A stretch of 64,000 nucleotides of DNA from Mauremys mutica. Lineage: Eukaryota; Chordata; Testudines; Geoemydidae. Location of the stretch: assembly GCF_020497125.1 (NCBI RefSeq), contig NC_059076.1:8733951-8797950 (forward strand), given 5' to 3'. The position numbers and the translations under genes are program-made. This document shows, piece by piece, positions 46,276-58,449 of this stretch (position 1 is its first letter; each line of letters begins with the position of its first letter). The notes under the pieces are model-generated. The model made no database searches, was not told where the DNA came from, and saw only the letters and a program-made list of their open reading frames with translations.

Positions 46276-49198
46276 AGTCCAGCCAACTCCCAAATATCAA
46301 CTAAGATCAAATCAAATCAGACTTCAACCACAGCTCCATCCCAGCTCAATTAATTTCTTTTCTTTTCCCCGAAAGGACAGTTGTTACTACTTTTGATATC
46401 CTCTAAGAGACGATCAAAGAGGGGCTTTTCCTTCTAAAACTCTCTCCAGCTAAAGTGAAAAGAAACAAAAAAGTAGTTAAAATGAAAGCCTTATTTAATA
46501 CTTTACATTTCAAAGGTTTTAACTGTTATTCCTTCTTTTCTTTTTCTTCCATACACTTTTTTTTAAAACATTAATGATGTTTGCGATAGTACTAAGTAGG
46601 CTGAAGTCTCTATATACAAAACCCAGACCTTGTTTAACACTGTTTAGTGTTAAGCAGTAACTGAGTTAGGTTAACACCTTTGGCCCATTTATTCCATCCA
46701 AGTTAATACAACAGTGCATCCAATGGGATGATGAACATCATCAGTTCCCACTGAATTCCACAGGAGTTGAGGATGGATTGAGCACTAAAGTTTTACAGAC
46801 AAAAAAAAATAGTCCTTTCAATATTTAATTTAAGGGAAACCGATTTCTCTCAGCCAACTATAATAATTATTTTCACACTCTTTTGTCCCACAACGAAAAG
46901 CCATATTTCTCATCTCGGAATTGTCATTTGAAGAGACACGTCCGGCAGCCTGGTGAACTGTAATAGATTCTGTCACATAAAACAAGGCAGCACAAAATGT
47001 GATTGGCGGTTGGGGAGAGTGGCTGTTTGTCTGTTTCCATAGGAGGGTACCAAGAGCAATGTTAAACTCAGCCAACTTTCTAGGCTGTGGCACTCATTGC
47101 TTGGGAAGGAAAACCTGGCCCCCATATTCTCTGGTTTTGGCACCCAGTTTTAGAAAACTCTGGCCTAATTTTCAGAGGTGCTGATAACCCACAACTCCAG
47201 CTGAAGCTCCTGGCAAATTTCACTCTTGTCAGCTTTCCTGGGATGTGTTGAGTCCTTGTGGTTTAATCAAGTGTCTCGCAATAGTTAATCTTTTTCTTAA
47301 AGCCCCAGCTCCTGGAGTCATGTGCTTATGTGGGAATTGCAATAATTCATTTAAAAATACGTTTCTAGTCTCCCATATTTGCAGAAAATATGCTTGGAAA
47401 TGTGGGTCCTAAAGGCTCAACGATAAGAGGCAAAGAAATGAACCACCATTTCTTATTGTTTAAAAAATCTCTTGATTTTTTTTAAAGCCTCTCCTTTGTC
47501 TTTTGCAGGGTCTGATTTATGATATTTTAACATTAGGGATAGTCCAGACTGTACTTCTGAAAATCACATTCTGGTGTGTAAATTTGGGCACTCAGAAACA
47601 AAGCCACTAAAAATGAGAAGCCGCTTTGAAAGAGTGCCCGTTTAACTTTGCTAACCATTTTCATGTCCTGTTCTCCATTGATTGCCAAGGCAGCAACAGC
47701 TTGTGATTAACTCATGAGTCTGTAAATAGCACATCAATTCATATTACTACAGCCATGGGAAACAACTTCTTCTGAAATTAACTGATCCAACCAAAATACA
47801 GTAACCCAAATCCTGGAATGTGTTGAGCACCTGCAACTGCCATTGAAGTCAGCGCATTTCATCGATGCTGTATTATATATGGTGTAGGTGTAATATATGC
47901 TCATTTTCATATTTTAGTTATGCATCATATTTAAAGATGCAGTGTGAGTAGTTCAGTCCCCAAAATTAGGAGTTTTTTTAAAGTACCTAGAAAACCTTTA
48001 AAACATTGGTTTTATTAAATGAAATGAAATTGAAAAGAAAAATTAATGAAATTTAAAAAGAAAAATAAATATTCATCTACAGAAATGTTTAATAAAATTT
48101 ATGCTCAGACACAGCATCATGCAAAACAGAAAGTGAAACTAACTGATCCAATCTGATTGAAATGCGAGAAAGTAAACAAATTGCTTTCAGAGCAGTGAAA
48201 AGTAAGTTAGATTTTAATGGTTTAAGCTTCCTTCCACTTTAATCATAAGGAGATTAGGTCAGTAACGTTGGTAAGGATTTTTTTTAATGACTTTTATGTT
48301 GAGTGTCATTTTACCAAAGCCAGATTAATTTTTCAGTAGTATAGTTGTCGTTTTGAAATCAAATGAAAATACAAAGATAATAAAGATCACATTTCAGATC
48401 TGTATATTAAATCTTTGTTAATTTCTGTAGCAATTTGTATTATCATCTGAAGACCCAATTTTTAGAAATGGTTAATGATGCTGCAGGCTCTGGAAGTACA
48501 TATTGTACCAGCTTCAGATGGGGACTCATCTTGCAGAATAGAAACATTTTAATCCTTCATTACTTCTGCACTGACAGTTGCCTATAAACATGCAGTGATC
48601 GTGCTGAATAACTTGCTGCCTGAGGGCTCCATCGTACAGGCTGCTGAAGGCTGGGGAGAAAAGTGCAGAGAACCAAAGTATTCATGCTCAGAGTCTGCTC
48701 AGCCCAGCACCCGAGCTGATAGGCTTGGTTGTAAGGCCCAGTCCAGCAAGGTATTCAGCACCCCTCAATTCCTGTCAGTGGGGAGTCGCGGATGATCACT
48801 AAGGATCGGGCCCATTATTCCGAGACCTGTGCACAGTGCTAAATAATGGGAGATTTTGTGCGCCCACACTGAGCCCTCCTGAGTCTTCGGGAAGTGAGTG
48901 CGATGGGGATGATCCAGGGATAAGTGATGATGTGCAAGCCAGTGAATGGAAATGCTTATTTGCAGTAGTAGAAGAGACTATTTCTATTACCCTGAACCCC
49001 GAAGCCCGTCTGATGAATTCATAATAATTTGTAATGAATTAACTCAAATAGTCATAGGTATTGATAGCAGTTATAGTTAGGATTTCCATTTACTTCTACT
49101 CACCAGGAGGAGAGGCTACTCGAGCACATCATTGAGAAGGAAGAGTGAGCGCAGGGCCAGCCACCGGCACAGCAGTGCTTCTAATTCTATCCTTCCCA
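46276..49198. other. Intronic sequence, AT-rich, nothing recognised
   Basis: It has A-rich patches (for example 48025-48070) and no gene. Bases 48725-48790 ('aaggcccagtccagcaaggt', 'attcctgtcagtgggga') may be half of a fold-back repeat. Confidence 0.45.
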
Positions 49199-49843
49199 GA
49201 ATCATAGAATCATAGAATCTCAGGGTTGGAAGGGACCTCAGGAGGTCATCTAGTCCAACCCCCTGCTCAAAGCAGGACCAAACCCAACTAAATCATCCCA
49301 GCCAGGGCTTTGTCAAGCATGACCTTAAAAACCTCTAAGGAAGGAGATTCCATTACCTCCCTAGGTAACCCAATCCAGTTCTTCACCACCCTACTAGTGA
49401 AAAAGTTTTTCCTAATATCCAACCTAAACCTCCCCCTCTGCAACTTGAGACCATTACTCCTTGTTCTGTCATCTTCTACCACTGAGAACAGTCTAGATCC
49501 ATCCTCTTTGGAACCCCCTTTCAGGTAGTTGAAAGCAACTATCAAATCCCCCCTCATTCTTCTCTTCTGCAGACTAAACAATCCCAGTTCCCTCAGCCTC
49601 TCCTCATAAGTCATGTGCTCCAGCCCCCTAATCTTTTTTGTTGCCCTCCGGTGGACTCTCTCCAATTTATCCACATCCTTCTTGTAGTGTGGGGCCCAAA
49701 ACTGGACACAGTACTCCAAATGAGGCCTCTCCAGTGCTGAATAGAGGGGAATGATCACATCCCTTGATCTGCTGGAAATGCCCCTACTTATACAACCCAA
49801 AATGCCATTAGCCTGCTTGGCAACAAGGGCACACTGTTGACTG
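49199..49843 (-). mobile_element. CR1 LINE, 5'-truncated (645 bp), open C-terminal frame
   Basis: The octamer tail is at 49199-49218 (inverted) and the UTR is 'ggttggaagggacctcagga'. The minus frame 49288-49800 gives 170 uninterrupted codons: [10 protein letters not shown], then [57 protein letters not shown] and [16 protein letters not shown]. It lacks the catalytic RT box. It is the same subfamily as 51755-52818, of which it is essentially the reverse complement over its whole length. Likely recent. Confidence 0.94.
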
Positions 49844-50180
49844 TGTAAGAGTCTAACCAGCCAGTTTGGACTAATTATCGTCCTTTTGAAACTACAGGTT
49901 CAAATCACATTTCCTCCAGTGCTTCCTTCCAAAGTAGATAGAGGCACATGAGAACCTACACTGGGGAAAGATATCTCATACTAAGGAACAAATACATACG
50001 AGAGCCATAACATAGCACAAGCTTCAGCTAGACCAATTCAGACTGGAAATAAAGTGGAAATGTTTAGCAGTGAGGGCAGTTAGCTAGTGGAGCAGCTTCC
50101 CAAGGGACATGGGGGATTCTGTGTCACTTCAAAATTTTACAGAAAGTTCCAGCTTCACTTGGAAAATGTTCACGTGTCTA
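49844..50180. other. Intronic sequence, nothing recognised
   Basis: Short spacer between a CR1 and a MITE, with no gene. Confidence 0.55.
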
Positions 50181-50457
50181 GGGGTACGTCCACATGGCAA
50201 AAAAACGAACCCACCCACAGCAGCGAGTCTCAGAGCCTGGACCTACAGACTTGGGCTCAGTGGCCATGTAGCTATAGATGATCCAGCTCGTGCTGGAGCC
50301 TGGGATCTGAAATATGTCGGGGGGGGGTGTGTTTCACAGCTTGAGCTCAGCCCAAGTTGGAGCACCTAAATGGCTATTTTTAGCGCCATAGCACAAGCCC
50401 GAGTCGTAAACTCAGGCTCTGAGACTCACCTTGGTTTTTGCCATGTAAACAGACCCG
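50181..50457. mobile_element. Long-inverted-repeat MITE (~277 bp)
   Basis: The left terminus 'ggggtacgtccacatggcaa' with a following A-run mirrors the right terminus 'ggtttttgccatgtaaacag'. The match continues inward with 'gagtctcagagcctg' against 'caggctctgagactc'. The arms are therefore more than 50 bp each. A G9 run occurs at about 50319. It is non-coding. The target-site duplication is unclear. Confidence 0.7.
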
Positions 50458-51754
50458 AAGTGATTTAACTGCTTTTGAAAATGGGTCTTAGCTCCTATGA
50501 CACTTACCCCACATCAGGGGTGATATTATTCACTTAGTTTAACCACATACTGTTTGGCTAGATGATGAAGTTACTGGGTGAGGGTCTCTGGTCCGTATGG
50601 TGTAGGAGGTCAGACTGGGTGATCCTAACGTTTTCTTATGGCCCTATAATTTATAATGCATGTTGGCACAGTGCTCTCACAAGCTTAGCAGTCAGCTTAC
50701 TACACATTTTTGAACCTTACCAAAAGCACCAAAGCACCATGCTCAACAGCCCTATGGATGGCTCAGTACTCCTGTCACGCAACCCACATCTGCATCCCCA
50801 CACAATCACATTTCTAATATGCAAAACCCGAAGAAATACACTCATCTGCTGCACATACACAAAATTAAGTGCTTACAAGAGTCCTACCAAGCAAACATGC
50901 TACATATTCTATTTTGTAATCGTGTGCAGAGTTTGCAAACACCTTAAAGGAAAATTGCTAATATTTGATGTCATTGAAATGAAAAACCACCTGGGATTGC
51001 ATTTATTTTTATGTGCGTTTTTGTCCAGATGGTCACGTTGATTGCAACATCATCTTTTGTCCATTCCCGTTGGACACAGTTTTTGTTTTTTTATGGAATG
51101 TTTTTACTAATAATAGATTATCAGTTGTTGTTTTTTGCTTGTTTAGCTATCATTTTCATGATGGCTTACATTAGTGTTGAATGGTAATAGGAAGTGCTAA
51201 TCTTTTCACTGACAGGTGTCTTCCTTCCAGAATAAAAACCAATCAATAATTATCGATTGAGAGAGTGTCCTGGAAGATATTAAATACTCAAGGTTTTGCT
51301 ATGAAACCATTCATCACGATTATTGTTTTAAAAATTCACAGATTTAGTATTTTATCTGCAAAGTCCTGCTTGAAAAATGCAAAGGTGGACAAAGTCTTTA
51401 TTAAATCTGCATCAAGCGGAAAAATCAGATACATGGTTATACTTTACTGTGTTTTGAATAATTATGGCACATCTTTGCAAAGTTAGAAGGAAGGAAATAA
51501 ACAGGGTAAGCAATTTTGAGGGCAATTAATTACTTACAGAAATTAGATGAGCTTAACAAAATTGCTCTTTTCAATTACAATAATTAAGAACAAATCTCAG
51601 AAAACAGGCCAGATCTTTCGCAACAACCTCCTGTTGAAACAAAAGGGAATAAGAGGTCTGATGTTATAAGATATAACCAGGCAAATGATGCAGAAATTCC
51701 AAGTCCTGTGCCTGAATGACCTAAGAAGGTATCCTAGAATGGTGGATATTAACT
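50458..51754. other. Intronic sequence, nothing recognised
   Basis: A 159-codon + strand frame (50562-51041) has no domain, and its product is rich in Cys/His/Ser without pattern. I do not accept it as a gene. Confidence 0.45.
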
Positions 51755-52818
51755 GGGTGAGACAGAAAACTGGCTAGATGGTCGGGCTCAACGGGTAGTG
51801 ATCAATGGTTCCATGTCTAGTTGGCAGCCGGTATCAAGTGGAGTGCCCCAAGGGTCGGTGCTGGGGCCGGTTTTATTCAATATCTTCATTAACGATCTGG
51901 AGGATGGTGTGGACTGCACCCTTAGCAAGTTTGCAGATGACACTAAACTGGGAGGAGTGGTTGATACGCTGGAGGGTAGGGCTAGGATACAGAGGGACCT
52001 AGACAAATTAGAGGATTGGGCCAAAAGAAATATGATGAGGTTCAACAAGGACAAGTGCAGAGTCCTGCACTTAGGATGGAAGAATCCCATGCACTGCTAC
52101 AGACTAGGGACCGAATGGCTGGGCAGCAGTTCTGCAGAAAAGGACCTAGGGGTTACGGTGGATGAAAAGCTGAATATGAGTCAACAGTGTGCCCTTGTTG
52201 CCAAGAAGGCTAATGGCATTTTGGGTTGTATAAGTAGGGGCATTTCCAGCAGATCAAGTGATGTGATCATTCCCCTCTACTCAGCACTGGTGAGGCCTCA
52301 TTTGGAGTACTGTGTCCAGTTTGGGCCCCACACTACAAGAAGGATGTGGATAAATTGGAGAAAGTCCAGCGGAGGGCAACAAAAATGATTAGGGGGCTGG
52401 AGCACATGACTTATGAGGAGAGGCTGAGGGAACTGGGATTGTTTAGTCTGCAGAAGAGAAGAATGAGGGGGGATTTGATAGCTGCTTTCAACTACCTGAA
52501 AGGGGGTTCCAAAGAGGATGGATCTAGACTGTTCTCAGTGGTAGAAGATGACAGAACAAGGAGTAATGGTCTCAAGTTGCAGAGGGGGAGGTTTAGGTTG
52601 GACATTAGGAAAAACTTTTTCACTAGTAGGGTGGTGAAGAACTGGAATGGGTTACCTAGGGAGTTAGTGGAATCTCCTTCCTTAGAGGTTTTTAAGGTCA
52701 GGCTTGACAAAGCCCTGGCTGGGATGATTTAGTTGGGTTTGGTCCTGCTTTGAGCAGGGGGTTGGACTAGATGACCTCCTGAGGTCCCTTCCAACCCTGA
52801 GATTCTATGATTCTATGA
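51755..52818 (+). mobile_element. CR1 LINE, 5'-truncated (1.06 kb), with RT catalytic box and one frameshift
   Basis: It opens in frame with [17 protein letters not shown], then has [20 protein letters not shown] (RT palm) and the catalytic F-A-D-D at 51930-51941. The frame runs to about 52319 in [11 protein letters not shown] single missing base in the T-run at 52320-52322 shifts it. The second frame (52346-52732) continues with [20 protein letters not shown] to LDKALAGMI and a stop. The 3' UTR ends in two ATTCTATG units (52802-52818). The endonuclease and N-terminal RT are missing, so it is dead. It is the closest relative of 49199-49843. Confidence 0.95.
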
Positions 52819-52841
52819 GATCTGCAAGACTGTGTAAGGGA

Positions 52842-52905
52842 GTTAGGAGTCCTACTCCCATTGAAAGTCAATGGGAATTGAGTGTAGGATAACAACAGGC
52901 ACTTT
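52842..52905. repeat. Short fold-back repeat remnant
   Basis: 'agttaggagtcctactccca' and 'tgggaattgagtgtagga' flank 'ttgaaagtcaa'. It is the same class as the other small palindromes. Confidence 0.45.
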
Positions 52906-53722
52906 TGAGGAGCCTGCCCTCAAGTGACTTGATCCTGTTTGCGGCTCTGCACAGACATCTGCATGGGTTCAAATTACAGGTGGGCAAGCCTAAAACGATT
53001 CTGATCAGCACTCAAAAGCTCATAGCTGTGTTTCCCCATTGTCCCACACCTTTGTGTCCTCACTGACACTAGTGTGACACAGCTCTCCCATTCTGATGTG
53101 GTCATGACATGCACCCACCTGGCGATCAGTGTGCACTGGTATAGGTGACTGCCTCAGGTGTGGAGGACTGATGAACTGGGCCCCAGATCCTTGCCCCGCA
53201 TTTACCGGAATTATCCACAGCTTATTTTGCTCCTCCTCTAGGGCCAATCTCTCTTCCCCTCGCAGGCTCCTTGACCTCTCTTCCCTCCTCCCTGAGATAC
53301 ATTCTTCACAGTGCAAGGAGCCTGCTACCCAATTTAAACATCTTCAATGACTGGGTAGATAGCCCACTCACCATTGTAGCGATTTGGCAGCAGCTGGCTA
53401 GCCTGTTGTATCTTCTGGGAACAAGGCTGATGGGCCTATTACCCCACAATATACCCAGAGGGATCTCCGAAAAGCAGGCAATCTAATTTTTCTCTTTTTC
53501 TGTTATGTGCAGTAGGATCTTGAACTCTCGTCTGGGCCTTCCTGCTGATTCTGGCTATGTTAATGCAGTAAAAGCTATTCCACAGAGTCAATGCTTAATT
53601 TGTGCCAGGGTTTGCCATAAATTACTGCATCAGTTACGAATGTAAAAAAAATTGCTTGAGCCCCGGCACCTCTTCCCTTCCAACTGTAGCATTGCAGAGA
53701 TGTCACCCTAAGGGCAGCACCT
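52906..53722. other. Intronic sequence, nothing recognised
   Basis: It has no gene or named repeat between the two LINEs. Confidence 0.5.
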
Positions 53723-54580
53723 GAGAACATAAGAACATAAGAACATAAGAAAGGCCGTACCGGGTCAGACCAAAGGTCCATCTAGCCCAGTATCTGTCTA
53801 CCGACAGTGGCCAATGCCAGGTGCCCCTGAGGGAGTGAACCTAACAGGCAATGATCAAGTGATCTCTCTCCTGCCATCCATCTCCATCCTCTGACGAACA
53901 GAGGCTAGGGACACCATTCTTACCCATCCTGGCTAATAGCCATTTATGGACTTAGCCACCATGAATTTATCCAGTCCCCTTTTAAACATTGTTATAGTCC
54001 TAGCCTTCACAACCTCCTCAGGTAAGGAGTTCCACAAGTTGACTGTGCGCTGCGTGAAGAAGAACTTCCTTTTATTTGTTTTAAACCTGCTGCCTATTAA
54101 TTTCATTTGGTGACCCCTAGTTCTTGTATTATGGGAATAAGTAAATAACTTTTCCTTATCCACTTTCTCAACATCACTCATGATTTTATATACCTCTATC
54201 ATGTCCCCCCTTAGTCTTCTCTTTTCCAAACTGAAGAGTCCTAGCCTCTTTAATCTTTCCTCATATGAGACCCTCTCTAAACCCCTAATCATTTTAGTTG
54301 CTCTTTTCTGAACCTTTTCTAGTGCTAGAATATATTTTTTGAGGTGAGGAGACCACATCTGTACACAGTATTCGAGATGTGGGCGTACCATGGATTTATA
54401 TAAGGGCAATAATATATTCTCAGTCTTATTCTCTATCCCCTTTTTAATGATTCCTAACATCCTGTTTGCTTTTTTGACCGCCTCTGCACACTGCGTGGAC
54501 ATCTTCAGAGAACTATCCACGATAACTCCAAGATCTTTTTCCTGACTCGTTGTAGCTAAATTAGCCCCCATCATGTTGTA
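53723..54580 (-). mobile_element. CR1/L3-type LINE, distinct family, 5'-truncated (~860 bp)
   Basis: It starts with three copies of an AAGAACAT-type tail (53724-53750), unlike the ATAGAATC tail of the other CR1s. The UTR is 'ggccgtaccgggtcagacca' and 'tggccaatgccaggtgcccc'. The minus frame 53933-54574 is 213 codons and uninterrupted: [17 protein letters not shown], then [40 protein letters not shown], and [20 protein letters not shown]. It has no catalytic box. It is lysine-rich compared with the other copies. Family placement near L3 is by resemblance only. Confidence 0.9.
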
Positions 54581-55986
54581 TCATGGATTTTGGCCTGGCT
54601 TCTTGCAGTTCAGTGGCAGCCAATGAGTGTTCTTTTAATCATCAGAATGGGGAAGCCGAGGAAGCATTAAGGGGCTAGGAGAAAACAGGGGAAAAGAGAT
54701 AAAATCTTGTCAATGATTGTGACAGTGTAGTAGCTGAAAAATGAGACTGGTGAAACTGTTTCATGAAAATCCAGGTGATGCATATTAGTGGTCTAAGAAA
54801 TTTGATTAGAAAATGTGGCTTCATGCCAGCCAGTCGTGTTGGATCTTTGTCACAAAATGTGAAGCCAAATCCTTTAAGTAGTCCCTTATTGCTGGCTATT
54901 GATTTTTCAGAATGAAGACACTCCTTCACTAATTAGCAATGAACACATTTGTTTTATGCCAGGAGCTACTTCAAGTCACTTATGGTAGCTTTTCAGAAGT
55001 TGGCTCAATCAATTATTGCTAACCCTAAAACTGAAGAAAAAAACCACACGCACCATATCCCATGGCAGATATGAATGGAAAATAAGATCACATTGTGTTT
55101 TTAGTCCTTCTACAGGAATTCCCATCTCCAGGGAAGATGAAGAGGAAAATGAATTATGCACATTTATTTCAAATTATTTTTGAGGTGCACGTATAACCTC
55201 TCTTTTTTTCAAAGCATTGATCACCCATAGAAGCCAAGTAAGGTTCTGCTACTTTGGGCTCATTTCTGCCATATTTGCTCAGCAGACTACTTATGCTCAT
55301 AGCGACTACCCATATGAGTAAGGATTTGGGTATCAGCACCCTTTGTCCACATGTTTATCAAGCCTGAACCTTTTATTGGTCTCAGGAATAAGGGGAAACA
55401 CTTTGAAATGTCATAGGTATTTTTAATTAGTGGTACCTATGATTAAACCATCAAGTGTCTAGCTGCATGTTGTTGGTTATTTATGTCTTACTTTAATGGG
55501 CTGCTTTCAGTTCAGAGTTGGCTGAAAAGTTAGATTTTGTAAAAAAACAAAACAAAAAAACTTACCTTATACCACATGAGGCCAACAGAAATAATTCCAA
55601 TTTAAAAAAAAAATACAGACTTACTTCATTTGTTTTTGTCCCAGCTGCAAAAAATACAAGCAAACAGTATAAATAGTTAAAGTAATTGAATTTCAAAAGT
55701 TTGTTCAAATTTTAATACTCTAGGTTGCTAGTAGCACATACATGAGGAAGTCTGTTTGTCTACAGGATATTACTTTGAGGTTGTCGATGTCTCTTTGAAG
55801 TGCATGACTGTGCGGTTCACTTGCATGCTCACATTTCTGGTCATTCCGTCTAAAAAATACTGACTGTGATTTTAAAAAGAGCCTAAGTCAATATGGTTTG
55901 TGCTCCTAAGTTACATAAGTGCTTCAGGAAATCCCACACAGAGCAGAAATAGAAGGGCAACTGGAGATGAAAATGGGCTCTAATCA
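54581..55986. other. Intronic sequence, AT-rich, nothing recognised
   Basis: It has A-runs at about 55540-55560 and 55603-55613. No gene is seen. Confidence 0.5.
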
Positions 55987-56180
55987 GGGGGGAGGGATAG
56001 CTCAGTGGTTTGAGTATCTGCCTTTTAAACCCAGGATTGTGAGCTCAATTCTTGAGGGGGTCACTTAGGGATCTGGGGCAAAAGTCAGTACCTGGTCCTG
56101 CTAGTGAAGGCAGGGGGCTGGACTCAATAACCTTTTGGGGTCCCTTCCAGTTCTATGGGATAGGTATATCTCCATATATT
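55987..56180 (+). repeat. tRNA-derived SINE (tortoise Pol III type), full length
   Basis: The head is 'gggagggatagctcagtggt' and the B-box 'ggattgtgagctcaattc' has drifted. The body is 'gggatctggggcaaaagtca' and 'ctagtgaaggcagggggctg', and the tail is 'gggataggtatatctcc'. Bases in the anticodon arm differ from the 3222 copy (atctgccttttaaaccca). Confidence 0.86.
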
Positions 56181-56290
56181 GATTTCTGAGTGAACTAGTG
56201 ACTGGAAAGGTTGGCACTGTTTATTTAAGGGAGAGGATGAATGAGAGGATCCTCATCCACGGGGAAGGGTCCTAGGCACTATGGTAATAC

Positions 56291-56926
56291 GTGACAAAGA
56301 GTCCTGTGGCACCTTATAGACTAACAGACGTATTGGAGCAGGAGCTTTCGTGGACCCACTTCCTCAAACACATGTGGTGGAAATTTCCAGGGGCAGGTAT
56401 AAATATGCAGGCAAGAATCAGTCTAAAGATAACGAACTCAATCAGGGAGGATGAGCCCTTCTTCTAGCAGTTGAGGTGTGAACATCAAGGGAGGAGAAAC
56501 TACTTTTGTAGTTGGCAAGCCATTCACAGGCTTTGTTTAATCCTGAGCTGATGGTGTCAAATTTGCAAATGAACTGAAGCTCAGCAGCTTCTCTTTGGAG
56601 TCTGGTCCTGAAGTTTTTTTGCTGCAGGATGGCCACCTTTAAAAAATTTGACACCATCCGCTCAGGATTAAACAAAGACTGTGAATGGCTTGCCAGCTAC
56701 AAAAGCAGTTTCTCCTCTCTTGGTGTTCACACCTCAACTGTTAGAAGAGGGCCTCATCCTCCCTATTGAACTAACCTCGTTATCTCCAGCCTGATTCTTG
56801 CCTGCATATTTATACCTGCGTCTGGAAATTTCCACCTCATGCATCTGACGAAGTGGGTATTCACCCACGAAAGCTCATGCTGCAATACGTCTGTTAGTCT
56901 ATAAGGTGCCACGGGACTCTTTGCTG
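56291..56926. mobile_element. 636-bp fold-back element, possibly Penelope-like
   Basis: The left arm (about 56291-56565) and the right arm (about 56644-56926) are reverse complements separated by about 78 bp. Ends: 'gagtcctgtggcaccttata' against 'ataaggtgccacgggactct'. Each arm encodes the same peptide outward: minus FDTISSGLNKACEWLANY and plus FDTIRSGLNKDCEWLASY. So this is two copies of one element in head-to-head orientation rather than a simple MITE. The minus frame also has FRTRLQREAAELQFICK before that peptide. The run 'E-L-x-x-I-C-K-x-x-T-I-x-S-G-L-N' resembles the C-terminal GIY-YIG region of Penelope-like elements. That is my inference, and the family is not certain. Confidence 0.7.
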
Positions 56927-58449
56927 CTTTCTAAAGAAGCTGCCCAAATGCCTTACTAAGACTACTTAAAATCAAACCAGCACACAGCCAATATTCATAA
57001 CTTCGAATATAAAAATGATCCATGCATACAAATAGGATGAATAGATTCAATAGCTCACAGCCTTTGCAGAGATATGTTACATGGCATATGTAGCATAAAA
57101 CATATTCCAGTTATGTCAGATATACATTCACAAGCATATTTCCATAAAGCCTTATGGGGTGCAACGTCACACTGTGTGTGTGTGTGTGTGTGTAATAATA
57201 TATATAATTAATAATAGGGGAGATGTTAGAAGTTGTGATGCTTTTCAGGGTACTCATGACTCAGTCACGTTTTTACTCTTCCCTCCCCCCCCCCCCCCCG
57301 GCCTTCTGTGAGTGGCAAAATGCTTGTACTTAACTGGGTGTCAGTTCCCTGACACCATCAGCCCGTTACCCACCTAAGCAATCTCCTCTGGGTTATGCCA
57401 GCCCTTACGTTGCCTTGCAGGTTAACAGTTGGTATGCCCCAGTCCCCAGCCCCCTTTGAAGTGTTCCTCTGTACCCAGCCCCTTCTCCGTTGCACACTCA
57501 GAGAGATACCAGGACTACTGTCCCCAGGAGAAGAGTGTGCACACCAGCTTGTAGGGTTCAACTCAGGAGCAGCACCTAGCTTAATCTCACAGCTCTGAGA
57601 TATATTTACAGTGAAAACAACAATAAATTGATTAGCAAAGGTTCAAGAGGCACAAAATGTTGAGAAAGGATAACGAAAACAAAAGGTTACATATAAAACA
57701 AAATCATAACATGATTTCTGGAGACTAAACGTAACAAGCTAACCTTCGGTCTAGAGAAGTTTACCTCCCTCAGATGTCTTCTGCAGCATTTTCAGCCAAG
57801 CCTGGTTGTGATCTCTTTTTCATGAATATAACTGCTCTGCCTGATTACTTCTTAAGGGAAGGATAAAGGGGTGTCTTCCTGGCCTTTTCCTTATATCCCC
57901 CAAAGTTGACAGGTTGTACCCAGAGTCAGGATAACCTCCTGTAGCTTATTCTCCAGTGAGTTGCCTCCCTATTGACTTCACTCTCCCCTCCCCATTGACT
58001 TTGTGTGTAAATGAGGTTTCCACTGTGTTGGCTTAACATCTTTTGTTTGGCAGAAAACCTTCTCTGTCAACTGTGCCTTAATACAGACTTTGGGAACACA
58101 TTTTTAGTAGACATACATAACTGCTTGCATAGTATCTGTACCTATATTTCACATAGCTATGAATGACCAATGTGATCCTGGCTTTCATTTAAGACCTCAC
58201 ATATGACATTCTCTGGTAAACCAGAATGTACAGACCGGAATCAGGATATTCTTGTAACCCCCTTGCCAGTTGGCATTGATGGATTAGGGTCACAGAAGCG
58301 TAGGCCAAGATTTTAAAAATCAGATGCCTATTTTATCCCTCGCCATCCCTTCTGTATCTGGAGAGCTGCCGGATGCTCTCTGCTTTGAAAACCAGGCCAT
58401 TTAGTTAGCTGCCTAAATGGGGATGTAGGAGCCTAACTTTAGACACCGT
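56927..58449. other. Intronic sequence with a TG microsatellite and a C-run
   Basis: A TG run lies at 57173-57193, followed by TAATATA sequence, and a run of 15 C at 57285-57299. Nothing else is recognised. Confidence 0.55.

Noticed and set aside
50562..51041. 159-codon + strand frame
   Set aside because: It has no domain, a random-looking composition and no neighbouring splice signals that make sense.
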